From: Clostridia bacterium
GTDB lineage: Bacteria; Bacillota; Clostridia; Oscillospirales; CAG-272
Assembly (NCBI GenBank): GCA_017455905.1
Contig: JAFTLQ010000017.1
Location: forward strand, 1-60,295
DNA length: 60,295 nucleotides
Reading direction: 5' to 3'
The notes beneath the pieces are model-generated. The model saw only the letters and a list, made by a program, of their open reading frames with translations. It had not been told where the DNA came from and ran no database searches. The translations under genes and the position numbers were made by a program. Positions 42,263 through 50,148 of this stretch are shown here, in pieces; within the stretch, counting starts at the first letter, position 1; each line of letters opens with the position of its first letter.

Positions 42263-42696
42263 TCTTCTGTATAGTGCTCAAGTTCTTCAGCGGGGTATGC
42301 TTTCGACCAATGATACGGCTGAAGTTCTTTCAGCGTCACAAATTTAAGCTTTTCTTCCTCCGTGGTAACGGCTACCTGCACATCTTCTCCCCAATATCGT
42401 AACCTCTCTTGGCAAATACCGCACGGAGACAGCACCCGATAGGGAGAGTTTTCATCATCACGAACAAGACACATACAATGAGTAACTTTTTCATTGAATT
42501 TCGTAGCTTCCAACATAGCACCTGTTTCAATGCACAACTCGGCAGATGCATTGGAGGTTTCAAGACAAACACTTGTAAAATAGTTTCCCTTGGATGTATG
42601 AACAACACCGGCTCCACCCCAACCAACAGGGTATCTCGTTTCAATTAGTTCGACGGCTCTACGATACATTTCATTTTCTATTTCATAATTTCTCAT
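42259..42696 (-). CDS. Cytidine/blasticidin deaminase-like protein
   Basis: A 145-residue zinc deaminase. The zinc motif reads CIETGAML (Cys-x-Glu) and SPCGICQERLRYW (PCxxC) with about 33 residues between, within the range of the family. Resembles the blasticidin-S deaminase branch more than housekeeping Cdd, and the C-terminal WSKAYPAEELE tail is unusual. It may deaminate cytidine, deoxycytidine or a cytosine antibiotic. First of three overlapping genes with the NTF2-like protein and nucleoside phosphorylase. Confidence 0.85.
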   Translation of the reverse strand: MRNYEIENEMYRRAVELIETRYPVGWGGAGVVHTSKGNYFTSVCLETSNASAELCIETGAMLEATKFNEKVTHCMCLVRDDENSPYRVLSPCGICQERLRYWGEDVQVAVTTEEEKLKFVTLKELQPYHWSKAYPAEELEHYTEE

Positions 42697-42769
42697 AATT
42701 TACCTTGTTGCTTTTTCAATCTGAAGGTTAGTCCTAATGCTCATTTTTCAGTCCCTTAACAAGTTGTTT

Positions 42770-43684
42770 TTATCTTCCCGGTTGGTTTCGACTGAAATCC
42801 AAAATTTCTTGCTCTGTTAATTTCATTCCAAGACGAATAGCTGCCAAACGCCATACCTCTTCATCATAGATACCATTGGCTTCTTGAACGCACTTCAAAA
42901 GTTTTAGCACACATTCTTCACCTGTGATTATATCGTAAAGAATACCAATCGCCCAATATTTTGCGCAATCAACAAGTCCCTCTGTGAACTGTGAATGGAT
43001 AGCATCGTCCATGTCGTAAGGCACCTCACGGAACACACAAGAAACATCACCGTTGCTTGTGTCCAATAATGCGTAGTTTGGATTTTTCGTTCCACCATGG
43101 GGGATGCCCACCGAACCGGGATTGATAATCGTCTTGCCAAAACTTCGCTGTATATATTGTTTATGACTGTGTCCGGTAAGCAGATAATTGCATTTCATTT
43201 GCGGAAAGATGTCGGCAGTATGACCGTCGTTACTGTCAAAATAGTATCTGTCGTTATCCATGGCAGCATGAGCAATTTCAATTCTGACTCCATTTATCTC
43301 TACGATATCAGATATTTTCAATCCTCTAAAGAAATTCAAATCCTTTTTTCGCAAATGTTCGTATGTAAACAAAAGAGAACCGGATTTTGAACCGGGGGCA
43401 AAGTTGCTGATACCACTTTCACAATCCAACATATATCCTTCTCGATTTCCACGCAGACAAACCGTAGGATAGTTGGATTGAATTTCATAAACAAGATCCA
43501 TTGTCTTTTGAGGTTCAGCAAGATCAGAAACATAATCTCCAAGGAAAATAAAGTTATCTGCACCACATTTCACAGCATCCTCGTAGCACGTCTTGAAAGC
43601 ATGATAGTTAGAGTGTATATCTGCCATTAACGCGACTTTGTTGCCTGCCATCTTTAAGCATGGCGTACATTCATTACTATTCAT
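42770..43684 (-). CDS. Metallophosphoesterase
   Basis: A 304-residue calcineurin-like phosphoesterase: DIHSNYHAF (D-x-H), FLGDYVSD (GD), CLRGNRE (GNxE in place of GNH), AHAAMD and LLTGHSHKQYIQ (GHxH), GSVGIPHGG. A YfcE/diadenylate-hydrolase-like protein with an extra C-terminal 90 residues of helix. Very AT-rich. GGAGG 8 nt before ATG 43684. Confidence 0.88.
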   Translation of the reverse strand: MNSNECTPCLKMAGNKVALMADIHSNYHAFKTCYEDAVKCGADNFIFLGDYVSDLAEPQKTMDLVYEIQSNYPTVCLRGNREGYMLDCESGISNFAPGSKSGSLLFTYEHLRKKDLNFFRGLKISDIVEINGVRIEIAHAAMDNDRYYFDSNDGHTADIFPQMKCNYLLTGHSHKQYIQRSFGKTIINPGSVGIPHGGTKNPNYALLDTSNGDVSCVFREVPYDMDDAIHSQFTEGLVDCAKYWAIGILYDIITGEECVLKLLKCVQEANGIYDEEVWRLAAIRLGMKLTEQEILDFSRNQPGR

Positions 43685-43718
43685 GTTTCAGACCTCCATC
43701 GGCAGAATTTCAATATTA

Positions 43719-44216
43719 TTATTTCTCTAAGGCATACGCTTCTATGAGAGTGCGGACAGCTTCAAATTTTTCTTTGTCGAACTCGTACGCTTTTCTTGGT
43801 TTAACAAAGTTTCCGCTTCCGCGCTTTTCATAGGAGTAGCGAGGTATAAGCTGGATGTGGTAATGGTTGTTCGGGCCATCGCACATCGTACACATATAGA
43901 CACGTTCGCAACCATACACCTCACGAAGTATCTGCATAAACCGTTTGGCAAAGCGGACGATCTTCTCGTTGATACGGTCGGGAGCTTCGCTCATATCGTG
44001 ATAGTGTTCTATGGTTGAAATACACATATGACCGTCAGCCCGCGGATTCCCTACAAAAAAGCACTCAATATCTTCATCCTCGTACAACAGCTTATCCGTG
44101 TTGTCGCCGTAGAGTGCGCCGCCGTTTTCACGATCAAAGCAAGTAGGACAGATGCCCATATCCACAAGCTCGCCGGGCGAGAGCTTTAATGCTTCCTCTT
44201 TACGTATTCCATTCAT
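43719..44216 (-). CDS. HIT/GalT-superfamily protein
   Basis: A 165-residue protein with an N-terminal CPTCFDRENGGALYGD segment (two Cys), FFVGNPRADGHMCIS and the catalytic triad region NNHYHIQLIPRYSYE. The H-x-H-x-Q pattern is the galactose-1-phosphate uridylyltransferase/HIT type; the second His is the expected nucleophile. Acts on a nucleoside phosphoramidate, dinucleotide or nucleotide sugar; substrate unknown. Confidence 0.82.
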   Translation of the reverse strand: MNGIRKEEALKLSPGELVDMGICPTCFDRENGGALYGDNTDKLLYEDEDIECFFVGNPRADGHMCISTIEHYHDMSEAPDRINEKIVRFAKRFMQILREVYGCERVYMCTMCDGPNNHYHIQLIPRYSYEKRGSGNFVKPRKAYEFDKEKFEAVRTLIEAYALEK

Positions 44217-44286
44217 TTTATCTTCCCTCCCAATCCTTTGTTCCTCTTTTTACCTCATGCGAACCCCCAATCACCGTTTCGTCGCT

Positions 44287-44970
44287 TTATGCTTTTTTAA
44301 CCACCGCATACATTAGGCTGTTGAAATTCGGGAGAGCGCTCGTGATGCCTTTTTCAACGATCGTTAGATCGTTTCGCTTCAACTCTTTTTCAAACGTTCG
44401 GAAGGATACCATGCGGCACGACGTTCCGGCAACCAGCATGATCCCCGATTCATGATGTCTTTCTTGCAGAGTAAAAGCCTCGGAAATATCGCTTTGTCTT
44501 TCAAATTCGCCATCACCCATCGTGCAGATCAGCGCGAGCCCGTCGGCGGTCAAATGATGATGAATAAATTGATAAAAGCCGTTGCGATCCTCATCAAGCA
44601 CAAGCATATGAACAACCGCAATGGCAAAAATAAAATCAAATTTCGTGCTCAGTGTATCGGATAAACAATCCAAAACACTGAAATGACTTTCATATTGAGG
44701 CATTTCCTTTTTGCAGTATGCAATGGCTTCGTTGGAAATATCGGTCGCCATTAACGAAAAACCGTTTTCTAACACAGTCCTCGCATCTCTGCCTTCCCCG
44801 CATCCGATCTCCAACAGTTGCCGGTCTTGTTGGATATGATATTTCTCCATCACTTCCATCACGATGGGCGTGCTTACGTCGCTTGACCAACGGACGCCGT
44901 GTGCGTGAGCCGTTTTGTAGCGCTCCTCATACGCTTCATAATACTTTCTGCCGTCATTTCCGCGCTTCAT
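44287..44970 (-). CDS. Class I SAM-dependent methyltransferase
   Basis: A 227-residue Rossmann methyltransferase: motif I LLEIGCGEGRDART, acidic end of strand 2 LMATDIS, motif II SVLDCLS, and FDFIFAIAVVHMLV. The 60-residue C-terminal part ends FNSLMYAVVKK. Probably a small-molecule methyltransferase (tellurite/thiopurine-like). Its ATG overlaps the stop of a short upstream fragment (ATGA). Confidence 0.88.
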   Translation of the reverse strand: MKRGNDGRKYYEAYEERYKTAHAHGVRWSSDVSTPIVMEVMEKYHIQQDRQLLEIGCGEGRDARTVLENGFSLMATDISNEAIAYCKKEMPQYESHFSVLDCLSDTLSTKFDFIFAIAVVHMLVLDEDRNGFYQFIHHHLTADGLALICTMGDGEFERQSDISEAFTLQERHHESGIMLVAGTSCRMVSFRTFEKELKRNDLTIVEKGITSALPNFNSLMYAVVKKA

Positions 44971-45050
44971 GATACATCTGCTATCCTTTTTAAAAAAAAC
45001 GAATGTTCCATAGGTTGTTCGCCAAATACCTTGACCGCCATTCGATACAT
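44967..45050 (-). pseudogene. Short C-terminal gene remnant coupled to the methyltransferase
   Basis: Twenty-seven codons reading MYRMAVKVFGEQPMEHSFFL to a TGA that overlaps the methyltransferase ATG. The amphipathic, protein-like end followed by a 4-nt overlap looks like the tail of a lost upstream gene; the family is not recognised. Confidence 0.4.
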
Positions 45051-45086
45051 CGCTTACCGAAATGGGATCGTGCCGGATACAGCTTA

Positions 45087-45629
45087 CTATGTAGGCAAGC
45101 CGTCTGTTTTTTCTTGTTTCTGTACCGATCGAAGAAAATCAGAAACCTGTTTTCTGTTTTTTAAAACAATGAGCTGCACGTCGGGATGCTCGGCGATCGT
45201 CTGATAAAAATACGCTCGGTGCTTCTTGTTAAAGGACAACGTACTCTTGATAAATGTCCACGAGCGTTTATCAAATCGTTCTATACAGGTCCCACCCATA
45301 TCCGGGCGGGATGTGCCGTGATTCAGTAAAAGCCGCTTAAGCGCTCCGAAAAAGCATCGGATACCCGAAAAATCCAGGTAGATCACCGTATCACAATAGG
45401 GTAATCTCTGCGGCAAGGTGCTGCGCATGTTGCCGTCCAGTATCCATTCGCTCTTCTCAAGCTCGGCTTGCAGTAATTCTAAAAACGCGCTTCGCTCTCT
45501 CGGCTGCCAGTCATCCGTCCAATAGAGCGTATCGAGGTGGCAAAGCGGCAGTCCCGTACGCTCGGCAAGTTGGCGAGCCATCGTCGTTTTTCCGCTGCCA
45601 TTGCCGCCTATGATCAGTACACGCTGCAT
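45087..45629 (-). CDS. FlaR-like P-loop kinase (topology-modulation type)
   Basis: A 180-residue adenylate-kinase-like protein: IIGGNGSGKTTMARQLAERTG (Walker A), LPLCHLDTLYWTDDW, WILDGNMRSTLPQRL, TVIYLDFS and RSWTFIKS. This set is typical of proteins annotated as DNA topology modulation protein FlaR, in fact probably kinases of small substrates. GGAGGAAGG before ATG 45629. Rightmost gene of the accessory block. Confidence 0.85.
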   Translation of the reverse strand: MQRVLIIGGNGSGKTTMARQLAERTGLPLCHLDTLYWTDDWQPRERSAFLELLQAELEKSEWILDGNMRSTLPQRLPYCDTVIYLDFSGIRCFFGALKRLLLNHGTSRPDMGGTCIERFDKRSWTFIKSTLSFNKKHRAYFYQTIAEHPDVQLIVLKNRKQVSDFLRSVQKQEKTDGLPT

Positions 45630-45683
45630 ACGTTTCCCTTCCTCCTTACAAATTTATTAACATGTTAACATGCAGACAGCAAA

Positions 45684-45712
45684 TGCCGCCAATGAGATAT
45701 CTCACGGCGGCA
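45684..45712 (-). terminator. Hairpin after parC
   Basis: TGCCGCC (45684-45690) pairs with GGCGGCA (45706-45712), with an inner GAGATATCTC palindrome; 27 nt after the parC stop on the minus strand. Only a short T run follows. Confidence 0.55.
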
Positions 45713-45739
45713 CCTGTCGTATACAGGCCAAGCACGCAC

Positions 45740-47986
45740 TTAGCCGAGGCCTTTGATATTCAGCTTACCAAGAGGTACGCCGGTCGACGGAACGACCAGC
45801 TTGCGGCATTTCTGCACGTCGGGGCCAAGAGGCTCAAGGAAGGAGGTCGCCACGTCGACCGTATCCTTGCCGCGCAGCTGGAAGATCTGCGTGCCACCGG
45901 CCGTTCTCGTGCTCTTCTCCGCGATGAGCGTGCTCTTGATCAGCATGCCCTTGCCGGAGGCGGAGCAAAGGAAGATATGGATCGGCTCCTTGGCCTTTTC
46001 ATACATAGCCGCCACAGGGCGCGAGGCGGTGCTGAACGCACCGGAAAGCTTGCGGCGCTTGCTCTTGGTCTCATACGCCGACATGCTGACGCGTACGGCC
46101 TTGCCGTTTTCAAAGACGTAGACCATGCGATCATCTGGAACAAGCTCGTGAATGACCTTGCAGCCGATGACGTGCTCATCGTCCTCCATCTCCAGCTTGG
46201 TGGGAATATAATCGCCCATCTGCCCCTTCTTACAAAGATCAAAGGTGCTGACCTTGGTGCGATAGATCTGGCCGCGATCGGTAAAGAACAGGACCTCTCC
46301 GCGGTTGTCGGTGTCCTCCTCGTAGATGACGTAATCGCCTTCCTTGAGCTTATGCTCATCGGTGCCGCGCATCGCCTGTGCAGACAGCTTCTTGAAGTAT
46401 CCGCCGCGCGTCAGAACCAGGCGGCAGGCATAATCCTGGAAGAACAGCTCCTCGGTATCGACGCTCTTGGTGCTGACGGCGTCGTATACGATCTCGGTCT
46501 TACGAGGCTTGCCGTATTTGGCTTTGATGGCCTTCAGCTGCTCGATGATGAGCGCCTTGAGCTTCAGCTCATCGCGCAGGATCTCCTCCAGCTCCTTGAT
46601 CTCCGCCGTCAGACTTTCGATCTCCTTGACGCGGTTGAGGATATACTGGCGGTTGAGGTTACGCAGCTTGATCTCTGCGATATACTCTGCCTGCGTCGTC
46701 GTAATGGAAAATCCCTTGGACAGGTTAGGAACGACGTCCTCCTCGTTCTCGGTGTTACGAATGATCCGAATGGCCTTATCAATATCCAGAAGGATGGCAG
46801 CAAGACCGGTCAGAAGATGCAGCTTGTCCTGCTTTTTGCCGAGATCGAAGGACAACTCGCGCGAAAGGCAGTCCGAGCGGAAGCGAATCCATTCGAGAAG
46901 GATGCTCTTGACACCCATCTGACGAGGCGTTCCGTCGACGAGAATATTGAAGTTACAATCCTCGTTGCGTTCCAGCTCCGATACGGAAAACAGCTTTTTC
47001 ATGACAAGCTCGGCGTTAGCATCACGCTTGAGGTCGATCGTCAGCTTAAAGCCGCCAAGGTCGATCGCATCACGTACGTCAACAATCTCCTTCATCTTGC
47101 CGCTCTTGACAAGATCGGTGATCTTCTTCATGATCGCTTCGATGGAGGAGCTGTACGGGATCTCAATGATGTCAATGCTGTGGTTTTCTTTTACGTATGT
47201 ATATTTAGCACGCACACGAATACTTCCAACACCCGTTTCGTATACCTTTTTCATCGCGTCGCGGTCGTAGAGGATCTGCGCACCGCCCGGGAAATCCGGC
47301 CCCTTGATCAACTCAAGAAGGCGGTCAACCGTGGTATGGGGATTCTTGAGAAGCGCGATCGTTCCGTCACAGATCTCTGCAAGATTGAAGGATGTGATGG
47401 AGCACATCATACCGACGGCAATACCTAAGTTGGGGGAAACGAGAATATTGGGGAACGTGGTGGGAAGCAACGTGGGCTCGGTGGTCGTGTTATCATAGTT
47501 TGGCACGAAATCCACCGCATTCTTGTCAATTCCACTAAATAATTCATGGCAGAATGGATCAAGCTTGGCTTCCGTATAACGGGCAGCTGCGTACGCCATA
47601 TCACGGGAATACTGCTTTCCGAAGGATCCCTTGGAATCGATAAAGGGATGAAGGAGCGCTTCGTTTCCGCGCGTCAGACGCACCATGGTCTCATAGATCG
47701 ACGCATCGCCATGGGGGTTGAGACGCATCGTCTGGCCGACAATGTTGGCACTCTTGGTTTTCTGCCCTGTCATCAGTCCCATCTTATACATGGTGTAAAG
47801 GAGCTTGCGGTGCGACGGCTTGAAGCCGTCGATCTCCGGCAACGCACGGGACACGATAACGCTCATGGCATAGGGCATATAGTTCTTTTCAAGCGTTTCG
47901 GTGATCGGTTGCATGGTTGCTTCGGATTCATTGGCCTTGAAATCCTCGAAGATCATCTTTAACTGCTGACTTTTCTTCTTTGCCAT
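45740..47986 (-). CDS. parC: Type II topoisomerase subunit A, ParC-like
   Basis: A 748-residue breakage-reunion subunit. Start MPYAMSVIVSRALPEIDGFK; QRDR region HGDASIYETMVRL; catalytic Tyr137 in AYAAARYTEAKL; the coiled-coil tower (QYILNRVKEIESLTAEIKEL) at about 430-470; C-terminal beta-pinwheel with degenerate repeats. No GyrA-box (QRRGGKG) is seen, which favours topoisomerase IV over gyrase. The parE partner is not in this window, so the usual parE-parC pair is split. GAGGAATT before ATG 47986; last gene of the coaE operon. Confidence 0.88.
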   Translation of the reverse strand: MAKKKSQQLKMIFEDFKANESEATMQPITETLEKNYMPYAMSVIVSRALPEIDGFKPSHRKLLYTMYKMGLMTGQKTKSANIVGQTMRLNPHGDASIYETMVRLTRGNEALLHPFIDSKGSFGKQYSRDMAYAAARYTEAKLDPFCHELFSGIDKNAVDFVPNYDNTTTEPTLLPTTFPNILVSPNLGIAVGMMCSITSFNLAEICDGTIALLKNPHTTVDRLLELIKGPDFPGGAQILYDRDAMKKVYETGVGSIRVRAKYTYVKENHSIDIIEIPYSSSIEAIMKKITDLVKSGKMKEIVDVRDAIDLGGFKLTIDLKRDANAELVMKKLFSVSELERNEDCNFNILVDGTPRQMGVKSILLEWIRFRSDCLSRELSFDLGKKQDKLHLLTGLAAILLDIDKAIRIIRNTENEEDVVPNLSKGFSITTTQAEYIAEIKLRNLNRQYILNRVKEIESLTAEIKELEEILRDELKLKALIIEQLKAIKAKYGKPRKTEIVYDAVSTKSVDTEELFFQDYACRLVLTRGGYFKKLSAQAMRGTDEHKLKEGDYVIYEEDTDNRGEVLFFTDRGQIYRTKVSTFDLCKKGQMGDYIPTKLEMEDDEHVIGCKVIHELVPDDRMVYVFENGKAVRVSMSAYETKSKRRKLSGAFSTASRPVAAMYEKAKEPIHIFLCSASGKGMLIKSTLIAEKSTRTAGGTQIFQLRGKDTVDVATSFLEPLGPDVQKCRKLVVPSTGVPLGKLNIKGLG

Positions 47987-48012
47987 TCTAATTCCTCACG
48001 CCGCTTGGCTGT

Positions 48013-49077
48013 TTATTTTTTTAGAGTACAGATCGTATACGAGGCCGCTCGGATCAATCGGTTATACAAGGCAAGCCCTATGCCCTCCTTCGATGGTAAG
48101 GGTGCATAAAGCTTGTCAAACCCACGCTTGTCCGCCTCGCGTAAAAGATAAAAAAGTGTGTGTGCCTGTGCCTTCGTGTCCTCACAAGGTCCAAGCAGAT
48201 ACAGGACAGCCTGCGGCAAGGCCGCGGCAAAACGGGCGCGATCCTCGTCGTAGCACAGAATGCCGATATTCGTCATTCCCTCCGTTTGTATGTATCGGAT
48301 AACGTCCTCCGTCGCACCGTCCATCAGGAGAACGGGCGCCTTCGGTGCGTAATGACGGTATTTCATTCCGGGCGACAGCACACGCTCCCCGGGGCGCAAG
48401 GCCCCCGTTACCGCATGGGAGACACGCACCTCGCCGACCACGGCCTTCAGATCCTCTACCGTGATCCCTCCGGGACGAAGAAGCACGACGGAGCCGTCCT
48501 CCTCGATCTGCACGATGGTGGATTCAAGACCGATCTGCGATTCCCCACCGTCGATGATCATATCGACCAGACCGTCCATATCGTCCCGCACGTGGGACGC
48601 ATTGGTCGGAGACGGCGATCCCGAGCGATTGGCTGACGGAGCGGCGATCGGTACGCCGCAGTATTCGATCAGGCGATGAGCAACGGGATGGGACGGACAA
48701 CGGATCGCCACGGTAGCAAGCCCTCCGCGCACTTCCTTTGGAACGGTATCCCTAGCCGGTAGTATAACGGTCAAGGGTCCCGGCATAAACGCCGCCGCAA
48801 GGGCGTCGTACACCTCGTTTGTAAATGCCACGCGTGCAGCATCCGCGACGGATGCCACGTGCAGGATCAGGGGGTTGTCCGACGGACGCCCCTTGGCTTC
48901 ATATATACGCTTGGCCGCCTCCGCGCAGGTTCCATCCGCGCCAAGGCCGTAAACGGTTTCCGTTGGAAACACCACCAAGCCGCCGCGGCGAAGGATGTCA
49001 GCCGCACGGCGGAGCGTCTGCTCTGCCTCGGCCGTATCGATCGTCTCGGGACGTACGGTAACGATGTCTGTTATCAT
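48013..49077 (-). CDS. tsaC: Threonylcarbamoyl-AMP synthase, Sua5 type
   Basis: A 354-residue Sua5: the YrdC domain (GGLVVFPTETVYGLGADG, KGRPSDNPLILHV, PGPLTVILPA, RCPSHPVAHRLIE, SANRSGSPSPT) plus a C-terminal Sua5 domain (after SPGMKYRHYAPKAPVLL). Makes threonylcarbamoyl-AMP for t6A37 of tRNA. Overlaps prfA by 4 nt (ATGA), a common Bacillota pairing with prfA. Confidence 0.95.
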   Translation of the reverse strand: MITDIVTVRPETIDTAEAEQTLRRAADILRRGGLVVFPTETVYGLGADGTCAEAAKRIYEAKGRPSDNPLILHVASVADAARVAFTNEVYDALAAAFMPGPLTVILPARDTVPKEVRGGLATVAIRCPSHPVAHRLIEYCGVPIAAPSANRSGSPSPTNASHVRDDMDGLVDMIIDGGESQIGLESTIVQIEEDGSVVLLRPGGITVEDLKAVVGEVRVSHAVTGALRPGERVLSPGMKYRHYAPKAPVLLMDGATEDVIRYIQTEGMTNIGILCYDEDRARFAAALPQAVLYLLGPCEDTKAQAHTLFYLLREADKRGFDKLYAPLPSKEGIGLALYNRLIRAASYTICTLKK

Positions 49078-50147
49078 GTGTGCTCGCCTTTAAGTTTTTC
49101 CGCGGTCTGTACCGCGAGAAGTTCAGTTAAAAGTTCATCCATATCACCGTTCATAAAGCGGTCAATGGAATATAAGGTCTTTCCGATGCGGTGATCGGTC
49201 ACGCGCGATTGCGGAAAATTATACGTGCGGATCTTTTCACTGCGGTCACCGCCGCCTACCTGCTGGCGTCTGGAGGAGGCGATCGCATCCTCCTGCTCGC
49301 GCCGCTTTATATCGTACAGCTTGGTGCGAAGCAGGCGCATCGCCGTTTCCTTGTTTTGCAGCTGGCTGCGCTCGCTGTCGCATTCGATGACCAGTCCCGA
49401 CGGCTTGTGCGTCAGGCGCACGGCCGACTCGGTCTTATTGATGTGCTGACCGCCCGCGCCGCTGGATTTGCAGGATTCGAATTTGATATCGGCAGGAGAA
49501 ATATCGACCTCGACCTCCTCCGCCTCGGGAAGGACCGCCACCGTCACAGCAGACGTCTGAATACGCCCGTTGGATTCCGTAACGGGAATACGCTGGACAC
49601 GGTGCACGCCGCTTTCAAATTGGAACCGCGAAAACGCGCCATCGCCCGCGATGGTAAAGGTGATCTCCTTATATCCGCCAAGCTCGGTCTCGTTTTGGCT
49701 GATGACCGTAAGAGCATATCCCTTGCGATCGGCGTACATACTGTACATACGGAACAGGTCGGCGGCAAACAGCGCCGCCTCCTCTCCGCCGGTTCCCTGA
49801 CGGATCTCGACGACGACGTTTTTATCGTCGCGCGGATCGCGCGGCAACAGAAGGACGCGCAGCGCCGCCTCCGATTCGGCGAGGGCTTGCATTCCCTCGC
49901 GGTATTCCTCTTCGGCAAATGCGCGCAAATCCTCAGCGACCGTGCTGTCCTCGATCATATCCTTTGCCTGCGCCGTTGCACTCTTCAACGTCTCGTACGA
50001 GCGATAGGCGTCCATGATGGGCGTCAGCTGCTTATACTCTTTCATCAGCGACGTATAGCGCGCTTGGTCACGCACGACCTCGGGCAAGGTAAGGGTCTGC
50101 TCGATCTCACGGAAGCGATCCTCGACTTGCTTCAATCGGTCAAGCAT
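49074..50147 (-). CDS. prfA: Peptide chain release factor 1
   Basis: A 357-residue RF1 reading UAA/UAG: PVT tripeptide in HRVQRIPVTESNGRI, GGQ motif in SSGAGGQHINKTESAVRL, and the N-terminal helical domain. One nucleotide separates it from the M18 peptidase stop, with no clear ribosome binding site, so translation is coupled. prmC, often next to prfA, is absent. Confidence 0.97.
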   Translation of the reverse strand: MLDRLKQVEDRFREIEQTLTLPEVVRDQARYTSLMKEYKQLTPIMDAYRSYETLKSATAQAKDMIEDSTVAEDLRAFAEEEYREGMQALAESEAALRVLLLPRDPRDDKNVVVEIRQGTGGEEAALFAADLFRMYSMYADRKGYALTVISQNETELGGYKEITFTIAGDGAFSRFQFESGVHRVQRIPVTESNGRIQTSAVTVAVLPEAEEVEVDISPADIKFESCKSSGAGGQHINKTESAVRLTHKPSGLVIECDSERSQLQNKETAMRLLRTKLYDIKRREQEDAIASSRRQQVGGGDRSEKIRTYNFPQSRVTDHRIGKTLYSIDRFMNGDMDELLTELLAVQTAEKLKGEHT

Positions 50148-50148
50148 A

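Noticed and set aside
42259-42696. Deaminase seemingly lacking its first zinc ligand (SAE instead of HAE/CAE)
   Set aside because: Two residues on, C-I-E-T-G-A aligns properly with the C-A-E motif and gives the usual spacing to PCxxC.
38849-45629. Integron-like cassette array
   Set aside because: No repeated attC-like inverted repeats between the genes, several overlap in frame, and no integron integrase is near.
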